A DNA stretch of 64,000 bases from Kitasatospora phosalacinea (GTDB lineage Bacteria > Actinomycetota > Actinomycetes > Streptomycetales > Streptomycetaceae): NCBI RefSeq assembly GCF_000716545.1, contig NZ_JNWZ01000028.1, positions 11,776-75,775 of the forward strand, in the 5' to 3' direction. A model generated the notes under the pieces. That model was given only the letters and a program-made list of their open reading frames with translations, had not been told where the DNA came from and did no database searches. The stretch's first letter is position 1, and each line of letters opens with the position of its first letter. This document shows, one piece after another, positions 7,803-16,389 of this stretch. The position numbers were made by a program, and so were the translations under genes.

Positions 7803-9497
7803 ATGACGACAGCGGGGCCGGGCGGCCAACTGATCGACGGCCGCTTCGAGTTGGTGTCGCGGCTCGGCGGCGGCGGGATGGGGCTGGTCTGGCGGGCCAG
7901 GGACGCGCTGCTGGAGCGGGAGGTGGCGCTGAAGGAGGTGCGCCCGCCGGATCCGGCGGTGCTCGACGCCGATCCGGCGGCCGCGTACGAGCTGCGCGAG
8001 CGCGTCCTGCGGGAGGCTCGGGCGCTGGCCCGGTTGCAGCACCCCAACGTGGTGACCATCCACCACATCGTGGACAACGCCGAACTCGCCCACCCCTGGC
8101 TGGTGATGGAGCTGGTCTCCGGCGGCTCCCTGCACGACCGGATCCGCCGGGGGCCGCTCGCGCCGCAGGAGGCCGCCCGGATCGGCCGGGGGCTGCTCGC
8201 CGCGCTCACCGCCGCGCACGCGGCCGGGATCCAGCACCGGGACGTCAAGCCGGGCAACGTGCTGCTGCGCGCCGACGGTACCCCCGTCCTCACCGACTTC
8301 GGGATCGCCGCGCTCAGCGAGTCCACCGGCCTGACCGCCACCGGCGCGCTGATCGGCTCGCCCGAGTACATCGCCCCCGAGCGGATCCGCGGCCAGGAGG
8401 GCGGCCCCGCCTCCGACCTGTGGTCGCTCGGCATGACGCTGTACGTCGCCGTCGAGGGGCACCACCCGCTGCGCCGGGCCAACAGCATCGCCACCCTCGC
8501 GGCCATCCTCGACCAGCCGCTGCCGCCGCCGGTCCGCTGCGGCGCGCTCGGGCCGACCCTGCTCGCGCTGCTCGCCCGCGACCCCGCCGAGCGGCCCGAC
8601 GCGGCCCGGCTCGACCGGCTGCTCGCCGCCGCCGAGCAGGGCGTCGACGGCACCCTCGGCGGCAGCCCGGCCTTCTCGCCGACCGAGACCAACTCCCCGA
8701 TCCCGTACAGCCGGACCGAGACCGACGGCGTCCTGCCGCACGCCCCCACCGGGGCGGGCCGGCCGCCGCGGCCGCGCCGGCGCACCGGGCGGGTGTCGGC
8801 GGCGGTGGTGGCCGGGGCCGCGGTGCTCGGGCTGCTGGGCTGGACGCTCGGGTCGGAGCTGTTCGAAGGGAAGAAGGCCGACAACGGCCACGTCCCCCTC
8901 GCGAAGGTCACCGCCCCGGCGAGCACCCCGGCCACCCCCGGGACGTCCGCCGGTGCCGGTGCCGGTGCGAGCGCAAGTACAGGTGCCAGTGCCAGTGCCA
9001 GTGCAGGTATAGGTGCCGCCGGACCCGCCGCCGGCCCCGGGGCGTCCGTCGACCCGGGTACCGGCCTGCTCACCGCCGAGGGCGCCCGCGGCCTGGTGGA
9101 GAAGATCCGCGCGGCCACCGGCAGCACCACCGTCATCGACATGTCGATCTATCCGGAGTACGCCAACGCCCGGGTGCTGAAGAAGGACGACCCGACGCGC
9201 TACGACGACGTCAGCTACCGCAACGGCAAGCTCACCAGCCGGCCCGGCGGCACCGTCGTCCCGGGACAGGACCCCGCCGACCTGGCGAAGATCGACTGGA
9301 ACCAGGTCCCGACCGTGATGGCCACCGCCAGGGACCGGCTCGGCGTCCCGAACCCCGCGTCGAGCTACCTGCACGTCGACTACGGCTGGTTCGCCGACGA
9401 GATCACCCTGCGCTACTACGTCTCCGACGAGTACCACAGCGGTGGCTACCTCACCGCGGGCGCCACCGGGAAGGTCCTCCGGGTGGTGAAGTCCTGA
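7803..9497 (+). CDS. Membrane-anchored serine/threonine protein kinase
   Basis: A 564-residue Pkn-type (Hanks) kinase. The kinase domain spans residues 14 to about 275: glycine loop LGGGGMG (21-27), Lys44 in VALKEV, HRDVKPGN catalytic loop at 145-152, DFG at 165-167, APE at 191-193. A basic stretch (RPPRPRRRTGR) precedes one transmembrane helix at about 331-350, and the 210-residue C-terminal part should be outside. This begins with a Gly/Ala/Ser linker and ends in a Tyr-rich domain (SSYLHVDYGWF, LRYYVSDEYHSGGYL) that I do not recognise and that may be a ligand sensor; no PASTA repeats are present. TACGAT seven bases before the ATG at 7803 suggests a leaderless transcript. Confidence 0.93.
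   Translation: MTTAGPGGQLIDGRFELVSRLGGGGMGLVWRARDALLEREVALKEVRPPDPAVLDADPAAAYELRERVLREARALARLQHPNVVTIHHIVDNAELAHPWLVMELVSGGSLHDRIRRGPLAPQEAARIGRGLLAALTAAHAAGIQHRDVKPGNVLLRADGTPVLTDFGIAALSESTGLTATGALIGSPEYIAPERIRGQEGGPASDLWSLGMTLYVAVEGHHPLRRANSIATLAAILDQPLPPPVRCGALGPTLLALLARDPAERPDAARLDRLLAAAEQGVDGTLGGSPAFSPTETNSPIPYSRTETDGVLPHAPTGAGRPPRPRRRTGRVSAAVVAGAAVLGLLGWTLGSELFEGKKADNGHVPLAKVTAPASTPATPGTSAGAGAGASASTGASASASAGIGAAGPAAGPGASVDPGTGLLTAEGARGLVEKIRAATGSTTVIDMSIYPEYANARVLKKDDPTRYDDVSYRNGKLTSRPGGTVVPGQDPADLAKIDWNQVPTVMATARDRLGVPNPASSYLHVDYGWFADEITLRYYVSDEYHSGGYLTAGATGKVLRVVKS
8952..9020 (+). repeat. Hexamer-rich linker repeat in kinase gene
   Basis: Runs of GGTGCC and AGTGCC hexamers encode an Ala/Gly/Ser linker just outside the membrane helix of the kinase. 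The codons are unusual for this genome (GCA, AGT, ACA, and even ATA), unlike the G/C-ending codons on both sides, suggesting growth by replication slippage. Confidence 0.6.
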
Positions 9498-9509
9498 CCG
9501 GCCGGAGCA

Positions 9510-9561
9510 CCGCGGCGGCCCCGCCCCCCCGCTGTCCGGGAAGGGGGCGGGGCCGCCGCGG
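9510..9561. terminator. Hairpin terminator between kinase and ABC importer
   Basis: A 19-base perfect inverted repeat (arms 9510-9528 and 9543-9561) with a 14-base loop lies between convergent genes: the kinase ends at 9497 and the substrate-binding protein gene at 9572. It can act in both directions. Confidence 0.75.
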
Positions 9562-9571
9562 CGGGCGGGCG

Positions 9572-10627
9572 TCAGCCGGCGGCCTTGGTGACGAACTCGG
9601 TGGTGTACGTCCTGGCGAGGTCGATGTCCGACTCCTTGCCCCGCACGTCCGGGTGGAAGGCGGCCAGCACGGCCAGCACGGTCTTCGGGCCGTCGGCGGG
9701 CATCACGCCGTCGGTGGTGAACATCGGCAGGGTGGCCTTGATCGCGGCCGCGTACTCGGCGGCGCCGCCCTGCGCGTAGTCGGCGGGCATCTGGGCGGCG
9801 ATCTCCTCCGGGGTGTGGGTGTTCATCCACTTCAGCGTCTTCACGAAGGCGTCGGCGAGCTTCTGCACGGTGTCCTTGTTGCCGTCCACCCACGAGGTGT
9901 TCATGTACAGCGAGGAGGACGGGTACAGGCCGCCGAGCGCCGCCCGGGAGCCCTCGGGGGTACGCATGTCGTACAGCACGGTGCCGAGCTGCTTGGACAG
10001 GATGTTGGCCACCGTCGGGTCGGTGGTCATGCCGGCGTCGATCGAGCCCTGCTGGAGCGCGGCGATGAAGGTCTGGCCCGCGCCGACCGCGATCGGGCTG
10101 AACTCGCTGACGTCGACGCCGTTCTTGACCGCCAGGTACTTGGTGAGGAAGTCGGTGGAGGACCCGATGCTGGTGACGCCCAGCTTGCGGCCCTTGAAGT
10201 CCGCGCCGGACTTGATCGCGTCGGCCTGCTCGGCGGACACCACCTCCACTTCGCCGGGGGCCTGCGAGAACTGGACGACCGACTCGACGCTCTTGCCCTT
10301 GGCCTGGAGGTCGATGGTGTGGTCGTAGAAGCCGACGGCGCCCTGCACGTCGCCGGCCAGCAGCGCGGTGGTGGCGTTGACGCCGGCCGGCTCGCTCAGC
10401 AGCTCGACGTTGACCCCGGCGTCGGCGAAGTAGCCGAGCCGCTGGGTCAGCATGGCCGGCAGGTAGATGACCTTGTCCAGGCCGCCGACCATGATCTTGA
10501 CGGTCGGCCCGTCGACCTTCTTCCCGGCGGGGGCGGCGCCGTTGTGGGACGTGGCGGCGTCGTTGGCACAGGCGGCCAGCGGCAGCAGGAGGACGGCGGC
10601 GAGGGCGGCGGCAGCGGTTCTGCGCAT
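9572..10627 (-). CDS. ABC transporter substrate-binding lipoprotein, NMT1/SsuA-like
   Basis: A 351-residue exported lipoprotein: n-region MRRT, hydrophobic core, then lipobox LAAC with the lipid-modified Cys at residue 20. The mature part is an NMT1/THI5-like periplasmic-binding fold (VKIMVGGLDKVIYLPAMLTQRLGYFADAGVNVEL, read in pieces), the type used for nitrate, sulfonates, taurine and thiamine precursors. The ligand cannot be named from sequence. It is the third gene of a leftward operon with the ATPase and permease upstream, and the set faces a CitA/CitB-like two-component system across a 273-base regulatory gap. Confidence 0.92.
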   Translation of the reverse strand: MRRTAAAALAAVLLLPLAACANDAATSHNGAAPAGKKVDGPTVKIMVGGLDKVIYLPAMLTQRLGYFADAGVNVELLSEPAGVNATTALLAGDVQGAVGFYDHTIDLQAKGKSVESVVQFSQAPGEVEVVSAEQADAIKSGADFKGRKLGVTSIGSSTDFLTKYLAVKNGVDVSEFSPIAVGAGQTFIAALQQGSIDAGMTTDPTVANILSKQLGTVLYDMRTPEGSRAALGGLYPSSSLYMNTSWVDGNKDTVQKLADAFVKTLKWMNTHTPEEIAAQMPADYAQGGAAEYAAAIKATLPMFTTDGVMPADGPKTVLAVLAAFHPDVRGKESDIDLARTYTTEFVTKAAG

Positions 10628-10667
10628 GGTGGGGGAGCCTCTCAGGGGCGGACGGGGCGGGGGAGGG

Positions 10668-11525
10668 TCAGCGGCCGTCGCCGGCGTCGGCCGGCTTCCA
10701 GCGGAACAGGCGCTTCTCGGCGAAGGTCAGCAGGCCCTCGGTGAACAGCGCGACCACGGCCAGGATGGTCATCGCGGCGTACACGCCCGCCGCGTTGAAG
10801 GTGCCCTGCGCGGCCGCGACCATCAGGCCCAGGCCCTTGGTGGCGCCGATGTACTCGCCGACGATCGCGCCGATCAGCGCGAAGCCGAAGCTGACGTGCA
10901 GGCTGGTGAAGATCCAGGTGGTGGCGGCCGGGACGACCACCTGCAGGGTGACCTTCCGGCTGTCCGCGCCCAGGATCCGGGCGTTGGCGACCAGGTTGCG
11001 GTCCACCTCGCGGGCGCCCTGGAAGGCGTTGAAGAACACCGGGAAGAACACCAGCACCACGGCCGAGGCGACCTTGGAGGCCGGGCCGAGGCCGAACCAG
11101 ATCAGGAAGATCGGGGCCAGCACGATCCGCGGGATCGCGTTCAGCACCTTGACGTACGGGCCGAACACGTCCGCCAGGAACCGGACCCGGCCCAGCGCGA
11201 TGCCCAGCAGCACGCCGCCGACCACGCCCAGCACCCAGCCGGTCAGCGCCTCGTACAGGGTGTAGCCGATCTGCTCGCCCAGCGAGCCCTGCGCGGTGCC
11301 GTGGGTGACCCACTGCCAGATCTGGGCCCAGATCCTCGACGGCTGGGAGAAGTTGAACGGATCGATCACCCCGGTGCGCGCGCACACCTCCCACAGGCCG
11401 AGGAAAGCGGCCAGCACGGCGGCCCGGGCCCCGTACACGCCCAACTTCCGATTGCGGGCCGCCCGTTCGCGCACCTCGGTGCGGGTGACGGCGGGGGTGG
11501 CGGGGGCGGCGGTCTCAAGCGGCAC
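10668..11525 (-). CDS. ABC transporter permease, SsuC/TauC-like
   Basis: A membrane permease of about 285 residues with six predicted helices and the BPD_transp_1 domain. The EAA-type loop that contacts the ATPase is visible as AREVDRNLVANARILGAD followed by VVVPAA. A basic N-terminus (RERAARNRKLGVYGAR) precedes the first helix. I prefer the GTG at 11525 because GAGAGGAG sits six bases ahead of it; a GTG at 11543 is possible and would add six residues. The start overlaps the end of the ATPase gene. It pairs with the neighbouring ATPase and lipoprotein to form an importer. Confidence 0.9.
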   Translation of the reverse strand: MPLETAAPATPAVTRTEVRERAARNRKLGVYGARAAVLAAFLGLWEVCARTGVIDPFNFSQPSRIWAQIWQWVTHGTAQGSLGEQIGYTLYEALTGWVLGVVGGVLLGIALGRVRFLADVFGPYVKVLNAIPRIVLAPIFLIWFGLGPASKVASAVVLVFFPVFFNAFQGAREVDRNLVANARILGADSRKVTLQVVVPAATTWIFTSLHVSFGFALIGAIVGEYIGATKGLGLMVAAAQGTFNAAGVYAAMTILAVVALFTEGLLTFAEKRLFRWKPADAGDGR

Positions 11526-12348
11526 GACCCGCTCCTCTCTCACGGGTGATCCGGACCTCTTCGCCGAGCGAGGCCCAGATCTCGCGGTACAGCTCGACGA
11601 AGCGCGGCTCCAGCCGGACGGCCTCCACGGTGCGCGGGCGTGGCAGGTCGACGGTGAAGACCTCCTTGACGGTGGCCGGCCCGGCCGTCATCACCACCAC
11701 CCGGTCGGCCAGCGCGATCGCCTCGTCCAGGTCGTGCGTCACGAAGACCACGGACGAGCCGGTGCCCGCCCACAGTTCGAGCAGCTGGTCCGACATCAGC
11801 GCCCGGGTCTGCACGTCCAGCGCCGAGAACGGCTCGTCCATCAGCAGGATCCGCGGGTCGTTGACGAAGGTCTGGGCCAGGGCGACCCGCTTGCGCATGC
11901 CGCCGGAGAGCTGGTGCGGGTAGCGGTCCTCGAACGCCGACAGCCCCACCCGGGACAGCCAGTCGCGGGCCTTCTCCCGGGCCCGGTCGGCCGGCACCCC
12001 GCGGAACCTCGGCCCCGCCATCACGTTCGACAGCACCGTGCGCCACGGGAACACGGCGTCCTGCTGGAAGACGAAGCCGACGTGCCCGTTGATGCCGGAC
12101 ACCGGCTCCCCGTACACCCGCACCTCGCCCTCGGTGGGCTCCTCCAGGCCGCTGACCAGTGTCAGGGTGGTGGACTTGCCGCACCCCGTCGGGCCGACGA
12201 CGGCGACGAACTCGCCCGGGGCGACGGTCAGGTCGAGCTCCCGGACGGCGGTGTGCAGGGTGCCGGACGGCGTCCGGAAGCGTTTGGTCGCTCCGGTCAA
12301 CTCGATCGCCGGGACGGCCCCGGCCTCGTGCGGGTCCACGTGAACCAC
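11515..12348 (-). CDS. ABC transporter ATP-binding protein, nitrate/sulfonate type
   Basis: A 277-residue ATPase. Walker A is GPTGCGKST (about 52-60), the Q-loop is FVFQQDAVFPW, the signature is LSGGMRKRV and Walker B is ILLMDEPFSALD, with the switch His in VFVTHDLDEA. The FPWRTVLSNV stretch after the Q-loop is characteristic of SsuB/TauB/NrtD-type subunits. It is the first gene of the importer operon, with GGAGG close to the GTG at 12348. It overlaps the permease gene. Regulation by the divergent two-component system is inferred from the layout. Confidence 0.93.
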   Translation of the reverse strand: MVHVDPHEAGAVPAIELTGATKRFRTPSGTLHTAVRELDLTVAPGEFVAVVGPTGCGKSTTLTLVSGLEEPTEGEVRVYGEPVSGINGHVGFVFQQDAVFPWRTVLSNVMAGPRFRGVPADRAREKARDWLSRVGLSAFEDRYPHQLSGGMRKRVALAQTFVNDPRILLMDEPFSALDVQTRALMSDQLLELWAGTGSSVVFVTHDLDEAIALADRVVVMTAGPATVKEVFTVDLPRPRTVEAVRLEPRFVELYREIWASLGEEVRITRERGAGRAA

Positions 12349-12438
12349 CTACCTCCTCGGCCGGCTCCCTCGCCGGCCCGCTGCTGTGGACCGGGACGCT
12401 ACGAGGGGCGGCGGGTGCGGCGGGAGCCTTGCGGGCGT

Positions 12439-12493
12439 AACGCGGCTTTGCCGCGTTGAGGGCTGTTGTGCTCGTTTTGCTTCCGCTACAACA
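12439..12493. promoter_or_regulatory. Two inverted repeats in the importer/kinase divergent region
   Basis: AACGCGGC-TTT-GCCGCGTT (12439-12457) is a perfect 8-base inverted repeat. Just to its right, TGTTGT (12464-12469) and ACAACA (12488-12493) form a second one with an 18-base spacer. The stretch GTTGTGCTCGTTTTGC is notably AT-rich for this DNA. They lie between the leftward importer operon and the rightward sensor kinase gene and are candidates for response-regulator binding and promoter elements. Confidence 0.5.
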
Positions 12494-12621
12494 ACCGGGT
12501 CGGAACGGACCCGTGACGGCACCGGAACCGGGACGGGGCTGACAGAAACACGCCGGAAACATAGGGTGGCCCCTCACCCCGCACCCGACGGACGACCCCG
12601 CTGAGCAGGAAGGACACCGCG

Positions 12622-14223
12622 ATGAGACGAACGCTCCGGCCGCACTGGCCGCGCCGGGTGTTCGCCCAGCTGCTGCTCAGCCAGACCGTGGTGACCGTCG
12701 CCGTCACCGCCGTCACCGCCGGCCTGTTCCTCGCCCCGGTCAGCGCCGAACTCGACCGCGAGGCCATGCAGCGCGCCCTGTCCATCGCCCAGGTCACCGC
12801 CACCGACCCGGACGTCGCCCGGGCCGCCGCCGACCGCGACACCGCCACCGCGCAGGACATCGCCGAACGGATCCGGCACGCCAGCCGCGCCGAGTTCGTC
12901 GTCATCACCGACGACCGCGGCATCCGGCTCTCGCACACCGACCCGGCCCGGATCGGCCTGCGGGTCTCCACCGACCCCGAACCCGCGCTGCGCGGCGAGA
13001 GCGTCACCGCCATCCAGGACGGCACCCTCGGCCGCACCGCCCGCGGCAAGGTCCCGCTGCGGCTCGCCGACGGCCGGATCGTCGGCGAGGTCTCGGTCGG
13101 CCTCAGCGACGACTCCATCCGCGGCCGGCTGGTCTCGATGGCCGGCGGCATCCTGCTCTGCGCCGGCGCCGGCCTGGTCGTCGGCCTCGCCGCCACCCTC
13201 GCCCTGGCCCGCCGGCTCAAGCGCCGCACCCACAACATCGCCGTCGCCGACATCGCCGCCCTGCTGATCGAGCGCGAAGCCATGCTGCACGGCATCCGCG
13301 AGGGCATGCTCGCCCTCGACGCCGCCGGGCGGATCCGGCTCGCCAACGACGAGGCGCTGCGCCTGCTCGCCCTGCCCGAGGACTGCACCGGCCGCACCGT
13401 CGACGAACTGCTGCCGCCCGGCCGGCTCGCCGACGTCCTCACCGGCCGGGTCGGGGGCACCGACCTGCCCGCCGTCCGCGACGACCGCGTGCTGGTCGTC
13501 AACCGGATGGCCACCGCCGACGGCGGCGCCGTCACCACCCTCCGCGACCGCACCGAACTCGAATCCCTGGTGAGGGAGTTGGACCACACCCGGGGCCTCA
13601 CCGAAGCGCTCCGCGCCCAGGACCACGAACACGCCAACCGGATGCACACCCTGCTCGGACTGCTCGAACTCGGCCGCCACGACCAGGCCGCCGCGTTCAT
13701 CTCCGAACAGTCCGGCACCCAGACCGCCCGCGCCGCCCGGATCGGCCGCCACGTCCAGGACCCGCACACCGCCGCCCTGCTCACCGGCAAGGCCGCCGTC
13801 GCCGAGGAACGCGGCATCCGCCTCACCGTCACCCCCGACAGCCACCTGCCCGACACCCTGGTCGACGCCCGCGCCCTGGTCACCGTCGTCGGCAACCTGG
13901 TCGACAACGCGATGGACGCCGCCCCCGGAGGCGCCGTCGAAGTGCGGCTGCGCACCGCCGGCACCACCCTGCTGGTCGAAGTCGCCGACAGCGGCCCCGG
14001 CGTCCCGCCCGAGCTGCGCGAACGCGTCTTCGAAGAGGGCTGGAGCAGCAAGGACGCCCCCGCCCACCGCCCCCGCGGCCTCGGCCTCGCCCTGGTCCGC
14101 CGCCTGACCGAACGCACCGGCGGCCGCCTCGCCGTCGGCACCGGCCCGCTCGGCGGCGCCCGCTTCACCGTCGAACTGCCCGAAGCCCTGCGCACCACCG
14201 ATCCCGCCCTGGAGAACGCATGA
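12622..14223 (+). CDS. CitA/DcuS-like sensor histidine kinase
   Basis: A 533-residue membrane sensor. Helices at about 14-38 and 172-196 flank an external domain of 130 residues that matches the sCache sensor of citrate/dicarboxylate kinases (RHASRAEFVVITDDRGIRLSH in pieces). A cytoplasmic PAS domain follows (about 222-310). The phosphoacceptor helix is RAQDHEHANRMHTLLG with His335, the Spo0B-like type of this family, and the ATPase domain has NLVDNAMDA, DSGPGV and GLGLALV boxes. AGGAAGGA precedes the ATG. The response regulator gene overlaps its 3' end by 4 bases. The divergent ABC importer is its probable target, so a small organic anion taken up by that importer is a candidate signal. Confidence 0.92.
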   Translation: MRRTLRPHWPRRVFAQLLLSQTVVTVAVTAVTAGLFLAPVSAELDREAMQRALSIAQVTATDPDVARAAADRDTATAQDIAERIRHASRAEFVVITDDRGIRLSHTDPARIGLRVSTDPEPALRGESVTAIQDGTLGRTARGKVPLRLADGRIVGEVSVGLSDDSIRGRLVSMAGGILLCAGAGLVVGLAATLALARRLKRRTHNIAVADIAALLIEREAMLHGIREGMLALDAAGRIRLANDEALRLLALPEDCTGRTVDELLPPGRLADVLTGRVGGTDLPAVRDDRVLVVNRMATADGGAVTTLRDRTELESLVRELDHTRGLTEALRAQDHEHANRMHTLLGLLELGRHDQAAAFISEQSGTQTARAARIGRHVQDPHTAALLTGKAAVAEERGIRLTVTPDSHLPDTLVDARALVTVVGNLVDNAMDAAPGGAVEVRLRTAGTTLLVEVADSGPGVPPELRERVFEEGWSSKDAPAHRPRGLGLALVRRLTERTGGRLAVGTGPLGGARFTVELPEALRTTDPALENA

Positions 14224-14912
14224 TCGACGTCCTCGTGGTCGACGACGACTTCCGGGTCGCCGACGTGCACGCCGCCTACGTCGCCAAGGTCCCCGGCTTC
14301 CGGGTCACCGGCACCGCGCACAGCGCCGCCCAGGCCCGCGCCGCCCTCGAACGCGCCCCCGCCGACCTCGTCCTGCTCGACCACCACCTGCCCGACGAGA
14401 CCGGCCTCGCCCTGGTCCGCCGCCTGCGCGACGCCGGTATCCGCTGCGACGTCATGATGGTCACCGCCGCCCGCGACGTCTCCACCGTGCACGCCGCCAT
14501 GCAGCACGGCGCACTCCAGTACCTGGTCAAACCCTTCACCTTCGCCGGACTGCGGGACAAGCTCACCGCCTACGCCGACCTGCGGCACGCCCTCGCCGGC
14601 CCCGCCGCCCGGGAGACCTCCCAGGACGAGGTCGACCGGATGTTCGCCGCCCTGCGCACCGGCTCCGCCCCCGCCCCCCACCTCCCCAAGGGCCACAGCG
14701 CCCCCACCACCGACCTCGTCCTCGCCGCCCTCCGCCGCGCCGCCGCCCCGCTCTCCGCCCAGGAAGTCGCCGACGCCACCGGCCTCTCCCGCTCCACCGC
14801 CCAGCGCTACCTCAGACAGCTCGCCCAGGACCGCCGCCTGCGGCTCTCCCTCCGCTACGGGGACACCGGCCGCCCCGAGCACCGCTACCTGCTCGCCGCG
14901 ACCTCCCGCTGA
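14220..14912 (+). CDS. CitB/DcuR-like response regulator
   Basis: A 230-residue response regulator. The receiver domain covers residues 1 to about 120, with acidic pocket DDD at 8-10, phosphoacceptor Asp54 (LVLLDHHLPD) and Lys in YLVKPF. The C-terminal DNA-binding part (about 165-225) has a winged HTH (SAQEVADATGLSRSTAQRYL) of the CitB/DcuR type. It is translationally coupled to the kinase through an ATGA overlap. It most likely controls the divergent ABC importer operon and its own genes through the inverted repeats near 12.45 kb. Confidence 0.93.
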   Translation: MIDVLVVDDDFRVADVHAAYVAKVPGFRVTGTAHSAAQARAALERAPADLVLLDHHLPDETGLALVRRLRDAGIRCDVMMVTAARDVSTVHAAMQHGALQYLVKPFTFAGLRDKLTAYADLRHALAGPAARETSQDEVDRMFAALRTGSAPAPHLPKGHSAPTTDLVLAALRRAAAPLSAQEVADATGLSRSTAQRYLRQLAQDRRLRLSLRYGDTGRPEHRYLLAATSR

Positions 14913-14933
14913 CCCCCGCCGCCGGCCCGGACC

Positions 14934-15464
14934 TCAGCCGGTCGGACGGACCATCGCCACCAGCTCCGGCGACAGCGCCGACGCGGGCTGCGCACCGAAC
15001 GGCACGTACCCCCACCCCTCGTACACCCGCCGCACCCGGCCCTCCCCCGCCAGCGGATTGACCATCAGGCAGACCCGCCCCTCCGGCCGGCCGGCCAGCA
15101 GCGCGTCGTGGATCCGCCGCGCCGCGCCCGTGCCCCGCCACGGGCCCCGGACCCCGATCTCCCGGAGCGCGAGCACCGGCTCGTCGGTGAACCCCGCCGG
15201 CAGCGGCCCCGCCAGCCGCCCCCAGTACTCGTCACCGGGCCCCACGGTGTTCCCGTACGCGTACCCGACCGGCGCGCCGCCGTCGTGGCCGAGGACCAGT
15301 GCGAACCCCGCCCCGCCCGCGTGCCGGTCGAGGCGCTCGGCGAACGCCTCGACCCGGTAGTTCGGCTCGTGGAGCAGCGGCGCCCGCACGTCCGCGTACA
15401 CCTCCAGCAACCCCTGCCGGACCTGCGGGGTCAGGACGGTGGAGCGGCGCAGCTCGACGGGCAC
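14934..15464 (-). CDS. GNAT-family N-acetyltransferase
   Basis: A 176-residue acetyltransferase with the Gcn5-related fold. The acetyl-CoA binding region is ALREIGVRGPWRGTGAARRI (about residues 110-130), corresponding to the R/Q-x-x-G-x-G/A motif, and a final VYEGWGYVPFG matches the usual Y-x-x-x-G-F/Y end. The GTG at 15464 has GGAGG five bases upstream; a longer in-frame ATG at 15557 would add a Pro/Glu-rich extension not typical of the family. The substrate is unknown. It is convergent with the response regulator gene, 21 bases away. Confidence 0.85.
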   Translation of the reverse strand: MPVELRRSTVLTPQVRQGLLEVYADVRAPLLHEPNYRVEAFAERLDRHAGGAGFALVLGHDGGAPVGYAYGNTVGPGDEYWGRLAGPLPAGFTDEPVLALREIGVRGPWRGTGAARRIHDALLAGRPEGRVCLMVNPLAGEGRVRRVYEGWGYVPFGAQPASALSPELVAMVRPTG

Positions 15465-15572
15465 GTGGGCCTCCGGTCCCTCGGCCGACGGACGGGCGGA
15501 GTCGGCGCACGGCGGTTCCCGCCCTCCCGGCGGGTCACGGTCGGCGCACCCTACCACCGGGGCGGCCGGGCG

Positions 15573-15608
15573 CCGGGGGCAAAGCCGGGGACAAAGCCGG
15601 GGGCAAAT
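15573..15608. repeat. Three tandem 12-bp units upstream of methyltransferase
   Basis: CCGGGGGCAAAG, CCGGGGACAAAG and CCGGGGGCAAAT follow one another without gaps in the divergent gap between the acetyltransferase and the methyltransferase. They may be regulator binding iterons or simply slippage products. Confidence 0.6.
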
Positions 15609-15648
15609 GCGTCGACAGCGCCTCCCGCCCCCGGCAGAGTGGACGCCC

Positions 15649-16389
15649 GTGACGAGCAGCGAACTGTGGAACCGTGAGACCGCCGAGCGCTACGACGCCG
15701 AGGAGGCCGAGGGCTCCTCGGCCGCCGCCCTGGAACCGGCCCTCGCCTTCCTGGCCGAACTCGCCGGGGACGGCCGGGCGTTGGAGTTCGCCATCGGCAC
15801 CGGGCGGGTGGGCGTCCCGCTCCGGGAGCGCGGCGTGCCGGTGGCCGGGATCGAACTGTCCGAGCACATGGCGGCGGTGCTGCGGCGCAAGGTCGACGAG
15901 GAGACCCTCCCGGTGGTCATCGGGGACATGGCCACCACCGTCGTCCCCGGCGAGTTCACCCTGGTCTACCTCGTCTACAACACCATCTCGAACCTGCTCA
16001 CCCAGGACGAGCAGGTCGAGTGCTTCCGCAACGCCGCGCGCCACCTGGCCCCCGGCGGCCGGTTCGTCGTCGAACTGCACGTGCCGCCGCTGCGGTTCCT
16101 GCCGCCCGGCCAGGTCGCGGTCCCGTTCGACGTCTCCGAGCGGCACCTCGGCTTCGACACCTTCGACCTGGTCGAGCAGGTCCTCGTCTCGCACCACCTC
16201 ACCCGCGACGGCGACGACGGCCGCTACCGCCGCGAGGCCTCCCGCCACCGGTACGCCTGGCCGGCGGAGCTCGACCTGATGGCCCGGATCGCCGGCCTCG
16301 AACCGGAACGCCGCGTCGCGGACTGGGACGGCGCCCCGTTCACCCAGGACTCCGCGAAGCACGTCTCGGTGTGGCGCAAACCGGCCTGA
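15649..16389 (+). CDS. Class I SAM-dependent methyltransferase
   Basis: A 246-residue cytoplasmic methyltransferase. The SAM site is ALEFAIGTGRVGVPL (motif I, about residues 42-56), the acidic end of strand 2 is in VAGIELSEHM, and motif II/III follow as LVYLVYNTISNL and LAPGGRFVVEL. This resembles the Methyltransf_25 set, with a C-terminal half (HRYAWPAELDLMARIAGLE) often seen in small-molecule enzymes. The GTG at 15649 gives the expected family start (SSELWNRETAERYD); its ribosome site is weak. Its last 50 bases overlap the convergent PAP2 gene. Target unknown. Confidence 0.88.
   Translation: MTSSELWNRETAERYDAEEAEGSSAAALEPALAFLAELAGDGRALEFAIGTGRVGVPLRERGVPVAGIELSEHMAAVLRRKVDEETLPVVIGDMATTVVPGEFTLVYLVYNTISNLLTQDEQVECFRNAARHLAPGGRFVVELHVPPLRFLPPGQVAVPFDVSERHLGFDTFDLVEQVLVSHHLTRDGDDGRYRREASRHRYAWPAELDLMARIAGLEPERRVADWDGAPFTQDSAKHVSVWRKPA

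Noticed and set aside
7742..10744. A 1000-codon open frame on the plus strand across the kinase and importer genes
   Set aside because: Arg/Pro-rich composition, out of frame with the kinase and antisense to the lipoprotein gene; no domain is visible.
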